DNA of 64,000 nt from Nocardia mexicana NBRC 108244 (GTDB lineage: Bacteria; Actinomycetota; Actinomycetes; Mycobacteriales; Mycobacteriaceae): assembly GCF_001613165.1 (NCBI RefSeq), contig NZ_BDBV01000067.1:56127-120126 (forward strand). Reading direction: 5' to 3'. The notes under the pieces are model-generated. The model made no database searches, was not told where the DNA came from, and saw only the letters and a program-made list of their open reading frames with translations. The position numbers and the translations under genes were made by a program. Each line of letters opens with the position of its first letter. Positions within the stretch are counted from its first letter, which is position 1. Shown here piece after piece: positions 17,580 to 26,439 of this stretch.

Positions 17580-18470
17580 ATGAACGGAAACGATCTGCTC
17601 GCGAAGCGTTTCGAGGAGCATCGGAGCCATCTGCGGGCCGTCGCCTACCGGATGCTGGGATCGCTCAGCGAGGCCGACGACGCCGTCCAGACGACCTGGC
17701 TCAAGACTGCGGGGGCCGATACCGGCGGCGTGGCGAACCTGGGCGGCTGGCTGACCACCGTGGCGAGCCGGGTGTGCCTGGACATGCTCAGATCCCGCGA
17801 ATCACGCCGCGAGGACGCCCTCGACGAACACGCCGCCGGTCCCGAGACGCGGCCTCGGACCGATCCCGAGGAGGAGGCCCTGCTGGCCGACTCGGTCGGC
17901 CTCGCCCTGCTGGTGGTCTTGGACAGACTCGCGCCGACCGAACGCATCGCCTTCGTCCTGCACGACCTGTTCGCCGTACCGTTCGCCGATATCGCCCCGA
18001 TCGTCGACCGCAGCCCCGAGACGACGCAGCGGATCGCCAGCCGGGCGCGGCGGCGAGTGCGAGGCGACTCCACACGGGGCAGCGACGACCGGATGCGGCG
18101 ATACCGCGCCGTGGAGGCATTCCTGAGGGCCGCGCAACACGGGGAGTTCGAGGCGCTGCTGGCGATGCTCGACCCGGACGCGACCTACCGCCCGGACGAG
18201 GCCGCGCGCCTGCTGGGCGCGGGGACCGACTTCGACGGCGGCCGGGTCCTGGCCGAGGCATTCTGTGGCGGGGCGCGGCCCGCCCGCGCGATCATGCTCG
18301 ACGGCGAGCCGGGCATGGTGCTGGCCCCGGGCGGCAGACTGCGGCTGGTGATGACCTTCCGATTCGCGGGCGAACGCATCGCCGAGATCAACGCGGTCGC
18401 GGACGACGACCGACTGTCGAGAATGGAACTCACGGTGCCCTTGCCCGAGGTCGAACCTGCCCGGGAGTAG
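17580..18470 (+). CDS. ECF41-type sigma factor with SnoaL-like C-terminal domain
   Basis: The 296-residue protein has sigma region 2 (LLAKRFEEHRSHLRAVAYRMLGSLSEADDAVQ, then WLTTVASRVCLDMLRSRESRRE) and region 4 (RLAPTERIAFVLHDLFAVPFADIAPIVDRSPETTQRIASRARRRVR). A C-terminal NTF2/SnoaL-like extension follows from about residue 180. This layout defines the ECF41 group, in which the C-terminal domain replaces an anti-sigma factor in controlling activity. The start at 17580 is supported by GAGGAAA upstream. The neighbouring divergent DoxX gene is the probable target. Confidence 0.85.
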   Translation: MNGNDLLAKRFEEHRSHLRAVAYRMLGSLSEADDAVQTTWLKTAGADTGGVANLGGWLTTVASRVCLDMLRSRESRREDALDEHAAGPETRPRTDPEEEALLADSVGLALLVVLDRLAPTERIAFVLHDLFAVPFADIAPIVDRSPETTQRIASRARRRVRGDSTRGSDDRMRRYRAVEAFLRAAQHGEFEALLAMLDPDATYRPDEAARLLGAGTDFDGGRVLAEAFCGGARPARAIMLDGEPGMVLAPGGRLRLVMTFRFAGERIAEINAVADDDRLSRMELTVPLPEVEPARE

Positions 18471-18511
18471 TCAGCTGCCGAAGTCGCCGATCGCTCCGAC
18501 GGCGGCTCGGC

Positions 18512-19441
18512 TCAAGTGCCCAATAGGACAGGAACGGTCAGTACATAGCAGCCGAGCAGGATCACCGACCCGATCCGAGTGATGCGGAAGTTGCGGCGCA
18601 ACAGCAGCCACGCCAACACGGAGACCGCGACCATCGCGATCAGCACGCCCGCGTGCGGACGCACCGGAGACGCCGTACCACTCAGCACGCCGACGACACC
18701 GCCGCCGATCAAGCTGTTGAACAGGTTGCTGCCGAACAGGTTTCCCACCAGCAGATCGGTCTCGCCGCGCCGCTGCGCCTGCACCGTCGTCATCAGCTCC
18801 GGCAACGACGTGCCCAGCGCCACCAGCGTGAATCCGATGACGATCTCGGGCACACCGAATCTCGCCGCCATGCCCGCCGCGTTGGTGACCAGCAGCTGCG
18901 CACCGAGCAGCACTCCCGCCAAGCCGAGCAGCGCCCGCACGACCTCGCCCCGCATCGAGGGCCGGCGGGAGGCATCCGGCTCGGCGCTGAACTCGGCGGC
19001 TTGCTCGGCGACCGACTGGTTCGCATGATCGGTCCGAGCCCAGCGGACAAGCAGCACCAGTGCCACCACCGCCGCGATACTCAGCACGAGCCCGCCCCAC
19101 CAGGTCAACCCGATCGCCGCCAGCACCGCGAAGGCGGCCACGCTCACCAATGACAGCACGATCTCGCGGTCGACCACCGTCGCCGACACCACCACCACTC
19201 GAATCGCCGCGGCGACACCGAGCACCAGTGTGATGTTGAGGATGTTCGACCCGATCAGGTTGCCCAGCGCGATCCCGGTGTCCCCGTGGGCGGCGGCGGT
19301 CCCGGATACCAGGAACTCCGGGGCCGAGGTGCCCAAACCGATCACGATGACACCGACCACCACCGGCGCGATGCGCAGCCGCCGCGCCACATGAGCCGAG
19401 CCCAGTACCAGCTGATCCGCGGCATAGGGCAGAACGATCAC
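18512..19441 (-). CDS. Calcium/sodium (CaCA, YrbG-like) antiporter
   Basis: This 309-residue membrane protein has the two alpha-repeats of the CaCA family: VIGLGTSAPEFLVS...GNLIGSNILNITLVLG and FTLVALGTSLPELMTTVQAQRRGETDLLVGNLFGSNLFNSL. The paired GTSxPE and GNxxGSN motifs bind the cations. It probably exports Ca2+ in exchange for Na+ or H+. The annotated GTG at 19441 lacks a ribosome-binding site and lies inside the first helix. Eleven codons upstream, a CTG at 19474 is preceded by GGGGGAG at good spacing and would complete the helix (FVQLLGLLVG), so the true start may be CTG. Confidence 0.85.
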   Translation of the reverse strand: MIVLPYAADQLVLGSAHVARRLRIAPVVVGVIVIGLGTSAPEFLVSGTAAAHGDTGIALGNLIGSNILNITLVLGVAAAIRVVVVSATVVDREIVLSLVSVAAFAVLAAIGLTWWGGLVLSIAAVVALVLLVRWARTDHANQSVAEQAAEFSAEPDASRRPSMRGEVVRALLGLAGVLLGAQLLVTNAAGMAARFGVPEIVIGFTLVALGTSLPELMTTVQAQRRGETDLLVGNLFGSNLFNSLIGGGVVGVLSGTASPVRPHAGVLIAMVAVSVLAWLLLRRNFRITRIGSVILLGCYVLTVPVLLGT

Positions 19442-19474
19442 ACCGACGAGCAGTCCGAGCAGCTGGACAAACAG

Positions 19475-19955
19475 AGCGCGTCTCCCCCGATTCGACCGGC
19501 AACGCCCCGGTGACCCCGCCGCCCGTGCAGTTTAACGCTTTGTTGACACCCGTAATCCCCTTGTGTGGCAATACCTCTGGTCCGTCTGCGGCCGTGCCGA
19601 GGGTTATGTCCGCCAGTCACCCCGCCGTCATCTCGTCCCACGATGCTGACCGATCGGCTGTCGGCTCAGTTCGCCTGTCCGGTCGCGCCGCCGCACTGCT
19701 GGCCGAACAGTTCTCGGCCACTCTGTCTCATGTCGACGTCGAATGGATGCCGCGCGACAGGCCGGCAGTCCTGGCGACCGGGCGCCTACGCTGACCCGCG
19801 TCGACCGTTGCCCCGGTGCACATCGCGGAAAGTGGACGCGTATTCCAGCCCCGTGGTAAGAGGAATGTCGTGTCTCGGCTTCTTCTCGTCCATCTCGCAC
19901 GGCGCCTCGTTCACCCGGTGCATGTGGTCACCGCACCGGCCCGCCGCGCCATCCG
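19475..19955. other. Divergent intergenic region between CaCA antiporter and acyltransferase
   Basis: About 480 bases. The part next to the antiporter contains GTTAAAC/TTGTTGACA-like promoter words. The remainder holds one possible small frame (19606-19794), described separately. No repeat or strong hairpin was seen. Confidence 0.4.
19606..19794 (+). CDS. Possible small protein (62 residues)
   Basis: The frame from the ATG at 19606 reads SHPAVISSHDADRSAVG and then LSGRAAALLAEQFSATLSHVDVEW before its stop. Third-position G/C is raised but lower than in neighbouring genes. There is an amphipathic helix and no known domain. It has no good ribosome-binding site and is kept only as a candidate. 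Confidence 0.25.
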   Translation: MSASHPAVISSHDADRSAVGSVRLSGRAAALLAEQFSATLSHVDVEWMPRDRPAVLATGRLR

Positions 19956-22091
19956 GTGAAGCGAGCAGAGCCGCGTGTGGCCGATTCGGCCAACGACACG
20001 TCAACACCCGCAACGTTTTCGGCTGATTCACGCCCCGACACCGCTTACCGTTCGGATCTGGACGGCCTGCGCGGGGTGGCGATCGCGCTGGTCGTGGTCT
20101 TCCATATCTGGCTCGGCCGGGTCTCCGGCGGCGTCGACGTGTTCCTGGTGCTGTCCGGGTTCTTCTTCACGGGTCTGTTACTGCGCCGTACCGAGGCCTC
20201 CGGGTCGGTCGGAGTGTGGTTCACGGTGCGCCGCACCGGAAGAAGGTTGCTTCCGGCGATGGTCGTCGTGCTCGCGGCCGTGGTGGCCGCGACGGTGGCC
20301 CTGCGCCCCTATACCCAGTGGTCCGACGTCGCGGCGCAGACACTGGCGTCGCTGTTGTACTACCAGAACTGGGAGCTGGCGCTCACCTGGTCGGACTACC
20401 TCGCCGCCGATCCGTCGGTGAGCCCGCTGCAGCACCTGTGGTCGATGTCGGTGCAGGGTCAGTTCTATGTCGCAGCCCTCCTCGTCGTCGCGACACTGGC
20501 GTGGATATGCCGTGCGCGGCACCGTATTCCGGCTCTGCGCCCGGTGCTGGGCATCGTCGCGACCGTGATGGCGATTTGGTCGTTCGCGTACGCGGCGGAG
20601 GGCGCCGCGACCCAGCAGGGGTGGAACTATTACGACAGCCTGGCCCGCGGTTGGGAATTGCTGGCCGGTGCCGGACTCGCCCTCGCGGTGCCTTATCTCG
20701 CACCGCCGCGGATGCTGCGGGTGCCGCTGGCGGTGCTCGGCGCGGTCGGCGTGATCGCGTGCGGGTGGTTGATCGTCAACGGCGCCAACCGATTCCCGGG
20801 GCCTGCCGCATTGCTGCCGGTCGGTGCGGCGGTGGCGGTGATCGTGGCCGGTGCCAATCTGCCCGCGGCGGCGCGGCCGTGGCCGAACCGGATGCTGTCG
20901 ACGCGGTTCGCGCGATGGCTCGGCGACCTCGCCTATCCGCTGTATCTGTGGCACTGGCCGATCCTGATCTTCTATCTCGTCGAAACCGGACGCTCGCACG
21001 CCGACCTGATCGGCGGTGTCGCGGTCATCGCCGTGTCGGTGCCGCTGGCGTGGGCGACGCACCGGTGGATCGAACAACCCCTGCGCATGCGCCGCACCGA
21101 CGTGGACCCGTCCTCGGCCACCGGGGTTGCGTCGGCCAGGTACCGGCGCGCGATGGGAGTCACCGTGGTCGTCACCATTGCCGCCGTGGTCGGTGTCAGC
21201 GGTGCGTGGCAGGTCGCCGTCGCGCACGTCAATCCACCGCGATCGGTCGACGCGCTGAACGAGAGGCTGTATCCGGGCGCCGAAGCGCTCGCCTCGGGCG
21301 CACCGTCTCCCGATGTGCGGATGCGGCCGACGGTGTTCGAGGCGGCCGCCGACGTCCCGCCCCCGACCGTCGACGGCTGCATCGCCGACTGGGACACCCG
21401 CGACGTGATCACCTGCATCTACGGCGATCCCGTGGGCCCGCGAACCCTTGCCCTGGTCGGCAACTCGCACGCCGAGCATTGGCTGCCCGCCCTGCAGGTG
21501 CTGGCCGACGAATACCGGTTCCGTATTCAGGTCTACCTGAAAATGGGCTGCCCGCTGACCCTTTCCGACGAGGTGACCTACAAGGGCGAGCCCATTCCCG
21601 ACTGCCGCGACTGGTCCCGCGAGGTGATCGACCGCCTCGGCCTCGACCGTCCGGACTGGATCTTCACCACCGGCACCCGGCCACGCGACGATGTCGGCGA
21701 CGAGATCCCGGCCGACTACATCGACGTGTGGTCCGCACTCGCCGACCGCGGCCTCAATGTCGTCGCTGTCCGCGACACACCGTGGCTGCGGCGCGACAGC
21801 GTCCGCTACAGCGCACCGGATTGTCTTGCCGGAGGCGGCGATCGGATCGGCTGCGGCATGCGCCGCGACGACGCGCTGGACCCGATCAACCCCGAGATCG
21901 AACCCGCTTCACGGTTCCCGAACGTCTTCCCCGTCGACCTCTCCGACGCCGTCTGCGAACCGGCGATCTGCCCGGTGGCCGCAGGCAACATTCTCATCTA
22001 CCACGACGAGCACCACTTCACCGCCAGCTACTCCCGATCACTGGCCGGGCCGCTCGGCCGCGAACTGGGCCCGCTGCTGAACTGGTGGTAG
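19956..22091 (+). CDS. OafA/acyltransferase-3 family protein with SGNH domain
   Basis: The 711-residue protein has an N-terminal Acyl_transf_3 membrane domain. It starts at YRSDLDGLRGVAIALVVVFHIW (catalytic-type His), continues with GGVDVFLVLSGFFFTGLL and LQHLWSMSVQGQFY, and has ten or more helices up to about residue 420. A periplasmic SGNH-like domain follows (LALVGNSHAEHWLPALQ, with YHDEHHFTASYS near the C-terminus supplying Asp/His). Such proteins O-acetylate cell-surface glycans or lipids: the membrane part passes the acyl group and the SGNH part transfers it. A GTG at 19977 is an equally plausible start. The acceptor is unknown. Confidence 0.85.
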   Translation: MKRAEPRVADSANDTSTPATFSADSRPDTAYRSDLDGLRGVAIALVVVFHIWLGRVSGGVDVFLVLSGFFFTGLLLRRTEASGSVGVWFTVRRTGRRLLPAMVVVLAAVVAATVALRPYTQWSDVAAQTLASLLYYQNWELALTWSDYLAADPSVSPLQHLWSMSVQGQFYVAALLVVATLAWICRARHRIPALRPVLGIVATVMAIWSFAYAAEGAATQQGWNYYDSLARGWELLAGAGLALAVPYLAPPRMLRVPLAVLGAVGVIACGWLIVNGANRFPGPAALLPVGAAVAVIVAGANLPAAARPWPNRMLSTRFARWLGDLAYPLYLWHWPILIFYLVETGRSHADLIGGVAVIAVSVPLAWATHRWIEQPLRMRRTDVDPSSATGVASARYRRAMGVTVVVTIAAVVGVSGAWQVAVAHVNPPRSVDALNERLYPGAEALASGAPSPDVRMRPTVFEAAADVPPPTVDGCIADWDTRDVITCIYGDPVGPRTLALVGNSHAEHWLPALQVLADEYRFRIQVYLKMGCPLTLSDEVTYKGEPIPDCRDWSREVIDRLGLDRPDWIFTTGTRPRDDVGDEIPADYIDVWSALADRGLNVVAVRDTPWLRRDSVRYSAPDCLAGGGDRIGCGMRRDDALDPINPEIEPASRFPNVFPVDLSDAVCEPAICPVAAGNILIYHDEHHFTASYSRSLAGPLGRELGPLLNWW

Positions 22092-22147
22092 TCCGGGCAG
22101 GTGGCGATCCAGTCACACCGGCCGCCAATCTTGGTGAGCGCCATACG

Positions 22148-23125
22148 ATGCCGGTAAGTTGTCGAATCGTGGCTCCCCGGCAGCACCGTCGCCCCGGCGA
22201 CCGCGTGCACAGGCGCGGCCGCGCACGCACCCTCGCGTCGGCGGCAGTCCTCGCATTCGTCGTCGGCGCGGTCTCCTACGCCTCCGTCGAACCCGCCTCC
22301 CCCGTCGCGATCACAGCCGAGACCGTCCCCGCCGCTCCCGACACACCGTCGCGGATCCGCTACGGCGACGCCGCGGACACCTTCGGAGATCTCTACCTGC
22401 CCAACGGAACCGGGCCGCACCCGGTCGTGGTGCTCATCCACGGCGGCGGGTGGTCGCAACACCGCAGCCTCGCCGGATTCGCACGACACTCGCGACAACT
22501 GGCCGAACACGGTGTGGCCGTGTGGAATATCGAATACCGCCGGGTCAACGGCGAGGGTGGCTGGCCGACCACCCTCACCGACGTCGACGACGCCGTCACC
22601 GCCCTGGCCGGCATCGTCCAGCAGCGCAGCGGCAACAGGCTGGATCTGGGACAGGTCCACCTGGCCGGGCATTCCTCCGGCGGCCAGCTCGCGGCATGGG
22701 CCGCGGCCCGGCACAGCGCGCCGGCGCGACGCGCCCCATCCGCACCGGTGGTGCGCATCCGCAGCGCCACCCTGCTGGCCGCGGTGCTGGACATGCGGTT
22801 CGCCGTCACCGACGGCCGCGACGCCTACGTCCGCAGACTCCTCGGCGGCGGCCCCGACGAAGTCCCCGACCGCTACCGCATGGCATCCCCCATCGCCCAC
22901 CTGCCCACCGGCGTCCACATCACCGCCGTGCACGGCGACGGCGACCGCATCGTCGCCCTCGAGCAGAGCCGCCGCTACATAGCCGCGGCCGGACGCGCCG
23001 GGCTCGCCGCCGACCTGCGGATCCTGCCCGGCACCGGGCACGCGGAATTCGTCGACGCCGATTCCGCGGCGTGGACCGCCGCCCGGACCACCATCCTCAA
23101 TCACGTCACCGCGGCCCTGCGCTGA
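22148..23125 (+). CDS. Alpha/beta hydrolase (esterase/lipase-like), probably exported
   Basis: This 325-residue protein has an N-terminal Arg-rich stretch and a hydrophobic segment (LASAAVLAFVVGAVSYASV, about residues 28-46) that acts as a signal or anchor. It then carries the hydrolase core: oxyanion-hole HGGGW, nucleophile elbow GHSSGG, and VHGDGDRIV and GTGHAEFVD supplying Asp and His. The HGGG plus GxSxGG pattern is that of the hormone-sensitive-lipase or arylformamidase-type branch. It follows the acyltransferase by 56 bases on the same strand and may act on the same acylated surface product; that link is inference. Confidence 0.78.
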   Translation: MPVSCRIVAPRQHRRPGDRVHRRGRARTLASAAVLAFVVGAVSYASVEPASPVAITAETVPAAPDTPSRIRYGDAADTFGDLYLPNGTGPHPVVVLIHGGGWSQHRSLAGFARHSRQLAEHGVAVWNIEYRRVNGEGGWPTTLTDVDDAVTALAGIVQQRSGNRLDLGQVHLAGHSSGGQLAAWAAARHSAPARRAPSAPVVRIRSATLLAAVLDMRFAVTDGRDAYVRRLLGGGPDEVPDRYRMASPIAHLPTGVHITAVHGDGDRIVALEQSRRYIAAAGRAGLAADLRILPGTGHAEFVDADSAAWTAARTTILNHVTAALR

Positions 23126-23146
23126 GTCGCATTCAGCCCGTCGCAA

Positions 23147-23581
23147 TCATTCTGTACGCAAACGTATTTCGCGCAGCGGTGTGCCGCCGTCCAGGTACAG
23201 CTTCGCTCCCGGGGCCAACGCGGCCGCGAGGTGGTGGTGGGCACGGAGTTCGGCTTGCGGATGACGTCCGTCGAGGACGCCGACCCGCACCGCGAGCGCG
23301 AGATCGTATGGCTGCTCACCGGATTCGAGCGTGAAATCCTCGACCGCGGCCTGCCGAAAACTCAACCGTCCGGACTCCACCTCCGCCCATGAAGCCGTGA
23401 GCGCCTGCCTGATCGCCACCGCCGAGCGGTCGATGCCCAGCACGTGTCCGTCGCCGATCCGCGCAGCGATCGCCCGCGCCGCCGCACCCGGACCGCACCC
23501 GATCTCCAGCACCCGCATCCCCGGCCGCAACGGGATGGCCTCGACAATTTCCCGTAATCGTGCGGACAAACCGGACGCCAT
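23147..23581 (-). CDS. SAM-dependent methyltransferase (class I)
   Basis: The 144-residue protein has motif I VLEIGCGPGAAARAIAARIG, motif II VLGIDRSAVAIRQA and an acidic AAVEDFTL segment. This is a minimal Rossmann methyltransferase with little C-terminal domain, so it is shorter than typical. The substrate is unknown. It converges with the upstream hydrolase and diverges from SulP; its promoter lies next to leader B. Confidence 0.72.
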   Translation of the reverse strand: MASGLSARLREIVEAIPLRPGMRVLEIGCGPGAAARAIAARIGDGHVLGIDRSAVAIRQALTASWAEVESGRLSFRQAAVEDFTLESGEQPYDLALAVRVGVLDGRHPQAELRAHHHLAAALAPGAKLYLDGGTPLREIRLRTE

Positions 23582-23665
23582 TCGAACCCTCCTCGACCTG
23601 CACGGACATTGTGCCCGTCCGCTCGAGCGAGGGTCCAGCCGAACATTGGTTGGGGTTGCGTTGAC

Positions 23666-23747
23666 GGGATCTTTACGGCATCTTTACGACTCAGGAGCGC
23701 CGGGAAGTCTGGTCGGCAGCTCGGCACCACCAGGAGTCGGGCCGAGT
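23666..23747 (+). promoter_or_regulatory. Conserved leader B upstream of the SulP gene
   Basis: TTTACGGCATCTTTACG (an 11-bp-phased direct repeat) is followed eight bases on by the 22-base element at 23697-23718 (core GCCGGGAAGTCTGGTCGG), identical to leader A. Next comes a hairpin CTCGGC/GCCGAG (23720-23747). TTGACG at 23661 lies one spacer upstream of the second TTTACG, so the repeat overlaps a likely promoter. The SulP start is about 55 bases after the 22-base element. The shared layout in two ion-transport units suggests common control. Confidence 0.6.
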
Positions 23748-23773
23748 TTGTCGCGGGACGAGGTGCTTGGCCG

Positions 23774-25237
23774 GTGTTACAGAAAATCGCACGAGAATCC
23801 TTGTCCGGCTTAACCGTCGCGATCGTCGCCCTTCCCTTGGCGATCGCCTTCGGCATCACCGCGACCGGCACCGCCGAGGGCGCTCTGGTCGGCCTCTACG
23901 GCGCGATCTTCGCCGGATTCTTCGCCGCGATCTTCGGCGGCACGCCCGGCCAGGTGACCGGTCCGACCGGCCCCATCACCGTCGTCTCCACCGGGGTGAT
24001 CGCCGCCCACGGCCTCGAGGGCGCCTTCATCGCCTTCGCCCTCGCGGGAGCCTTTCAGATCCTTTTCGGTGTATGCCGCATCGGCTCGTTCATCCGCTAC
24101 ATCCCGCACCCGGTCGTGTCGGGTTTCATGGGCGGCATCGCGCTGATCATCATCATCGGTGAGCTCGACCAGGTGCAGCACAGCCTGCTCGTGGTCGCGG
24201 TGACGATCGCGCTGATGCTGCTGTCGGCGCGGATGATCAAGGCGATTCCCGCGAGCCTGATCGCCCTGGTGGCCGTCACCGCGGTACTGCCGCTGCTGTC
24301 GTCGGCACTGCGGGACCTGCGCATCGGTCCGCTGCCACTCAACTCCGGCATCGAATACATCGGCAGGATCCCGGAATCCCTTCCCTCCGTGAGCATTCCG
24401 GATCTCAGCGGATCGTTGATCCTGTCGCTGCTGCTGCCCGCGCTCAGCATCGCTCTCCTGGGATCCATCGACTCGCTGCTGACCTCGGTGGTGATGGACA
24501 ACATCACCGGCACCCGCCACCAGAGCAACAAGGAACTCATCGGCCAGGGCCTCGGCAACATCGCCAGCGGGCTGTTCGGCGGCCTGGCCAGCGCCGGCGC
24601 CACGGTCCGCTCCGTGGTGAACATCCGCGGCGGCGGCCGCACCGCGCTGTCGGCGGCCACCCACAGCGTCATCCTGCTCGCACTCGTCGCCGGGCTCGGC
24701 GGTGCCGTGCAATACATTCCGCTCGCGGTGCTGTCGGGCATCCTCATCGTCACCGCGGTCGGCATGTTCGACTGGGACGCCATCAGGAAGGCACACATCG
24801 CGCCGAAGGGCGACGTCGCCGTCATGATCGTGACAATGGTCGTCACCGTGGTCTTCGACCTGACCATCGCCGTGCTGTGCGGTGTGGTGCTCTCGCTTAT
24901 CGTGCACGGCATCCAATCCCGGCAGCGCAAGGCATCGATCGTCGAGGACGCCACCACCCAGACCTACCGCATCCACGGCCCCCTGTCGTTCCTGTCCGCC
25001 GACCACGTCGTCACCTCTCTGCGCAAGGCCGAATCGAATGTCGCGGTAAGCCTCGAAAACGTGAACTACATGGATACCTCCGGCGCGAAGGCACTGCTGA
25101 CATTCATCGACCATTCCGAGAAACTCGGAATCTCCCTGCGCCTCAAAAACATGCCGTCTCACGTCGAACACCGGCTGACCACCCTCGCCACCGACGAACA
25201 GCACGGCAGGCTGAACGCCGCAGCGGAATCCGGGTAG
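23774..25237 (+). CDS. SulP-family anion transporter with STAS domain
   Basis: This 487-residue protein begins with the SulP transmembrane domain: GLTVAIVALPLAIAFGIT, then GGTPGQVTGPTGPITVVSTG as the anion-binding repeat, and about twelve to fourteen hydrophobic segments. It ends in a cytosolic STAS domain (IHGPLSFLSADHVV...VSLENVNYMDTSGAKALLTFID). SulP (SLC26-like) proteins move sulfate, bicarbonate or other anions. The substrate is not given by sequence. The GTG at 23774 is chosen because upstream residues do not fit the family and GAGG lies upstream. It shares leader elements with the K+/ion operon at 13-17 kb. Confidence 0.88.
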   Translation: MLQKIARESLSGLTVAIVALPLAIAFGITATGTAEGALVGLYGAIFAGFFAAIFGGTPGQVTGPTGPITVVSTGVIAAHGLEGAFIAFALAGAFQILFGVCRIGSFIRYIPHPVVSGFMGGIALIIIIGELDQVQHSLLVVAVTIALMLLSARMIKAIPASLIALVAVTAVLPLLSSALRDLRIGPLPLNSGIEYIGRIPESLPSVSIPDLSGSLILSLLLPALSIALLGSIDSLLTSVVMDNITGTRHQSNKELIGQGLGNIASGLFGGLASAGATVRSVVNIRGGGRTALSAATHSVILLALVAGLGGAVQYIPLAVLSGILIVTAVGMFDWDAIRKAHIAPKGDVAVMIVTMVVTVVFDLTIAVLCGVVLSLIVHGIQSRQRKASIVEDATTQTYRIHGPLSFLSADHVVTSLRKAESNVAVSLENVNYMDTSGAKALLTFIDHSEKLGISLRLKNMPSHVEHRLTTLATDEQHGRLNAAAESG

Positions 25238-25373
25238 GCCGGTGCGTATGCCCTCGCAGCCATCGGCCAGCGAAACGGAAAACCGGATCATTCGGGCGCC
25301 ATTTCGATTACGATAGCTTTTCAGCAATCCCGCGGCCGACGATTTCGTCGGCGTATCAGCGAGGCTCGCCACA

Positions 25374-25604
25374 ATGTATGCCCGGGACCTTGCCGACGAG
25401 TATCCGATCCTCGATCGCGGCTCGCCCCACCTCACCACCGCTCAGACCGCCATACCCCGGCAACGAATCGCCACACTGCTCACCGCCGCCGCACGCCCGC
25501 TACGCCCGGACGGGCGATTCGCAGAATCGTGGTCGACCGGAACCACGATCTGGTGGCTGGCCGTCGCCTTCGGCGCCGTCCTGCTCGCAGCGCTCCTGCT
25601 ATGA
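25374..25604 (+). CDS. Small tail-anchored-type membrane protein, unknown
   Basis: A 76-residue protein with a polar N-terminal part (DEYPILDRGSPHLTTAQ, Arg-rich middle) and one C-terminal transmembrane helix (TIWWLAVAFGAVLLAALLL), giving a tail-anchored layout. No domain was recognised. It stands alone, 136 bases after SulP. Confidence 0.5.
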   Translation: MYARDLADEYPILDRGSPHLTTAQTAIPRQRIATLLTAAARPLRPDGRFAESWSTGTTIWWLAVAFGAVLLAALLL

Positions 25605-25794
25605 GGCATCAGCCGAGTCCGACGACCCGGGCGCCGAGACGCAGTAGCCCATTGTCCCGCAGTCGTTTCCATAGCGAGGCCGGGTACGGCGGTCCGGCGT
25701 TATCGAAGTCTCGATGCGGACATCGACCGGTGACAGTATTTCGACAGCGATCTGACAGACCTTTTCGGGATGCTGCGCGGGGAGGTGATCGGCG

Positions 25795-26427
25795 ATGATG
25801 TTCATCGAATTGTTCTTGTCCGAAGGTGCGCTCGATCCGGCACAGCGACGCAGAGTTGCCCAGCGTCTCGGGACGATCCACGAGTTGGGGGCTGGGGAAC
25901 CCGAGAGCGGCGGAGACGAGATGGCGCCTCGTTCGGCGGCCGTGTTCGCGTCGATGTTCCAGGTAGTGGTGCACGAGCCGCAGATCTGGGTCGCTGGGGA
26001 GTCTGCCCTGACCGAGCAGGATCCCCCGCACTGCCTGGTCCGGATTCATGTTCCGGGACCGTGGCGCAAGGATATGAGCGAGACGTTGATCTCGTACGCG
26101 ACACGCATCGTCTCCGACGAGTTCGACGACCAGGAGTTGCCCTACCGCCGTCCGACGGTGCAGGTACACGTCGTCGGAGTCTCGGAGGGAAGCATCGGAA
26201 TGCTCGGAAAGATGGTGAGGTCGGAAGACCTCGTCGAGATGTTGAGCGATCCTTACCGCGACGACGCTGCGGCGGGAAAGGCGTTGAAGGACCCGATGTG
26301 CGGCGTGCTCGTGCCGTTGGACGACAGCGCCGTCACCATCGAGATCGATGGCGAGTTGTATGCCTTCTGTTGCCGCGGCTGCCGCGCCGAGTTCGTGGCG
26401 AAACGAGAGAAGGCTGCGCGGGCATAA
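25795..26427 (+). CDS. Tautomerase-like/YHS-domain fusion protein
   Basis: The 210-residue protein starts like a 4-oxalocrotonate tautomerase relative (MFIELFLSEGALDPAQRRRVAQRLG), although the usual N-terminal catalytic Pro is not visible at position 2. The middle region (IWVAGESALTEQDPPHCLVRIHVPGPW...) fits the same fold duplicated. The C-terminus is a YHS/TRASH-type metal-binding motif: DPMCGVLVP...YAFCCRGCRAEF, with Cys residues positioned to bind a metal. I infer a metal- or redox-linked protein of unknown role. GGGGAGG precedes the start. It is convergent with the large regulator at 26440-29406. Confidence 0.6.
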   Translation: MMFIELFLSEGALDPAQRRRVAQRLGTIHELGAGEPESGGDEMAPRSAAVFASMFQVVVHEPQIWVAGESALTEQDPPHCLVRIHVPGPWRKDMSETLISYATRIVSDEFDDQELPYRRPTVQVHVVGVSEGSIGMLGKMVRSEDLVEMLSDPYRDDAAAGKALKDPMCGVLVPLDDSAVTIEIDGELYAFCCRGCRAEFVAKREKAARA

Positions 26428-26439
26428 CAGCGAGCGCGG

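Noticed and set aside
20216..22147. A long plus-strand frame merging the acyltransferase and hydrolase regions
   Set aside because: The first part is an off-frame reading of the acyltransferase; only the part from 22148 is a gene.
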